Assembly (NCBI GenBank): GCA_021767525.1
Contig: JAASTF010000188.1
Span: 1-6,375 of the forward strand
DNA length: 6,375 nt
Direction of reading: 5' to 3'
Source of the DNA: Paracoccaceae bacterium
GTDB taxonomy: Bacteria > Pseudomonadota > Alphaproteobacteria > Rhodobacterales > Rhodobacteraceae
Both the position numbers and the translations under genes were made by a program. Below, one piece after another: positions 5,466 to 6,375 of the stretch (its first letter is position 1; every line of letters begins with the position of its first letter). Below the pieces are notes generated by a model. It was not told where the DNA came from. It was given only the letters and a program-made list of their open reading frames with translations, and did not search any database.

Positions 5466-6375
5466 TACCCCGCGGGCATCCGCCGCTCGACCAGTTCCGC
5501 GAACCAGCTGCTGCCCAGCGGGATGGCGTCGTCGTCGAAATCATAGGCCGGATGATGACACATGGCCGTGTCGCCGTTGCCGAGGAAGATATACGCCCCG
5601 GGCCGCGCCTCCAGCATATAGGCGAAATCCTCGGCCGGCATGATCGGCGGCGTGGCGCGGTCCACCTTGCCCGCGCCCGCCACCGCCTCGGCGCAATCGG
5701 CGGCAAAGGCGGCCTGCTCTTCGTGGTTCACCGTGGGCGGATAGCCCCGGTTATAGGTCACATGCGCCTCGGCGCCATGGCTGGCGGCGATGCCGGTGGC
5801 CAGCGCCTTCAGCCGTTCCTCGACCATGTCGCGCACATCGGCGTCAAAACACCGCACCGTCCCGCGCAGCTTGACCGTGTGCGAGATGATGTTCTGCGTG
5901 TCGCTTTCGGTCTGAAAGGTCGCCACCGTCAGCACAGCGTGCTTCACCGGGTCGACGTTGCGCGACACGATCCCGTTCAGCGCCACGACGATCTGGCTGC
6001 CCACCAGCACGCTGTCGATCGCCTCGTGCGGAACGGCGGCATGGCCGCCGCGCCCCTCGACCACGATGATGAACTCATCCGCCGAGGCCATCTGCGGCCC
6101 GGGCCGGATCGCGAATTGTCCGACCGGAGTGCCGGGCATGTTGTGCAACCCGTAAACCTCCTGGATGCCCCAGCGTTCCATCAGCCCGTCCTTGACCATT
6201 TCCAGGCCCCCGCCGCCGCCCTCTTCGGCGGGCTGGAAAATCAGCACCACGGTGCCGTCGAAATCGCGCGTTTCCGCCAGGTATTTCGCCGCGCCCAGCA
6301 GCATGGCGGTGTGCCCGTCATGGCCGCAGGCATGCATCGCGCCGGGCGTCTTGCTGGCGTAAGGCAGGTTCGTCA
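5465..6375 (-). CDS. M20 family metallo-amidohydrolase (hippurate/N-acyl amino acid hydrolase type), 5' end outside window
   Basis: This is a paralogue of the adjacent interrupted M20 gene, with a similar inferred activity: metal-dependent hydrolysis of N-acyl amino acids in the cytosol. About 302 residues are visible of an expected 385-390; the N-terminal ~85-90 lie beyond the window edge. The visible part starts TNLPYASKTPGAMHACGHDGH, with the metal-ligand Cys and His. It continues with FQPAEEGGGGG (two catalytic/metal Glu), YGLHNMPG, the lid-domain GRGGHAAVPHEAIDS, the cyclic RGTVRCFDADVRD segment and the C-terminal CHHPAYDFDDDAIP, ending ERRMPAG before TAA (5467-5465). No internal stop or frameshift is seen. 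Identity to the neighbour is very high in the first 80 shared residues and roughly half thereafter, so the pair arose by duplication but is not recent as a whole. It lies 72 bases upstream of the second copy on the same strand, consistent with one operon. The exact substrate cannot be assigned from motifs. Confidence 0.9.
   Translation of the reverse strand, partial: TNLPYASKTPGAMHACGHDGHTAMLLGAAKYLAETRDFDGTVVLIFQPAEEGGGGGLEMVKDGLMERWGIQEVYGLHNMPGTPVGQFAIRPGPQMASADEFIIVVEGRGGHAAVPHEAIDSVLVGSQIVVALNGIVSRNVDPVKHAVLTVATFQTESDTQNIISHTVKLRGTVRCFDADVRDMVEERLKALATGIAASHGAEAHVTYNRGYPPTVNHEEQAAFAADCAEAVAGAGKVDRATPPIMPAEDFAYMLEARPGAYIFLGNGDTAMCHHPAYDFDDDAIPLGSSWFAELVERRMPAG
6216..6340 (-). repeat. Partner of the highly similar M20 tract at 4971-5095
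   Basis: This is the second member of the near-identical pair within the tandem M20 genes. It covers the metal-binding MHACGHDGH block through the EEGGGGG block on the minus strand. Mismatches are scattered single bases with no indel within the tract. Confidence 0.6.

Overview
The window is very GC-rich, with a strong G/C bias at third codon positions and GTG as well as ATG starts. The protein sequences look alphaproteobacterial, most likely Rhodobacteraceae or a relative. That placement rests on recognising sequence style, not on a search. Nearly every base is coding, in two convergent gene blocks whose stop codons are 4 bases apart near position 2755. No RNA gene, insertion sequence, CRISPR array or non-coding stretch over 100 bases was seen.

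Plus-strand block (1-2752): the 3' end of moaA (molybdenum cofactor synthesis), a divergent GT30-type Kdo transferase (waaA-like), and a protein resembling the capsule/Kdo glycosyltransferases of the KpsC/KpsS type. The three are packed with a 5-base gap and an ATGA overlap, so they are probably co-transcribed. The last two suggest surface glycan synthesis, probably with CMP-Kdo or a related CMP-sugar. moaA appears to be only a physical neighbour.

Minus-strand block (6375-2757, read right to left): a partial M20 amidohydrolase (hippurate/N-acyl amino acid hydrolase type), a second tandem M20 amidohydrolase, and a polysaccharide pyruvyl transferase family protein. All are closely spaced. The second M20 gene has a full-length frame of 388 codons including the stop, but an in-frame TAG interrupts it at codon 49. 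Everything before and after that codon reads as normal family sequence.

The observations most worth a second look are the single amber codon in an otherwise intact peptidase gene, the locally elevated identity between the two tandem M20 copies, and the pairing of two different putative Kdo/CMP-sugar transferases head-on with a pyruvyl transferase gene. I see no convincing evidence for a wholly new system here.
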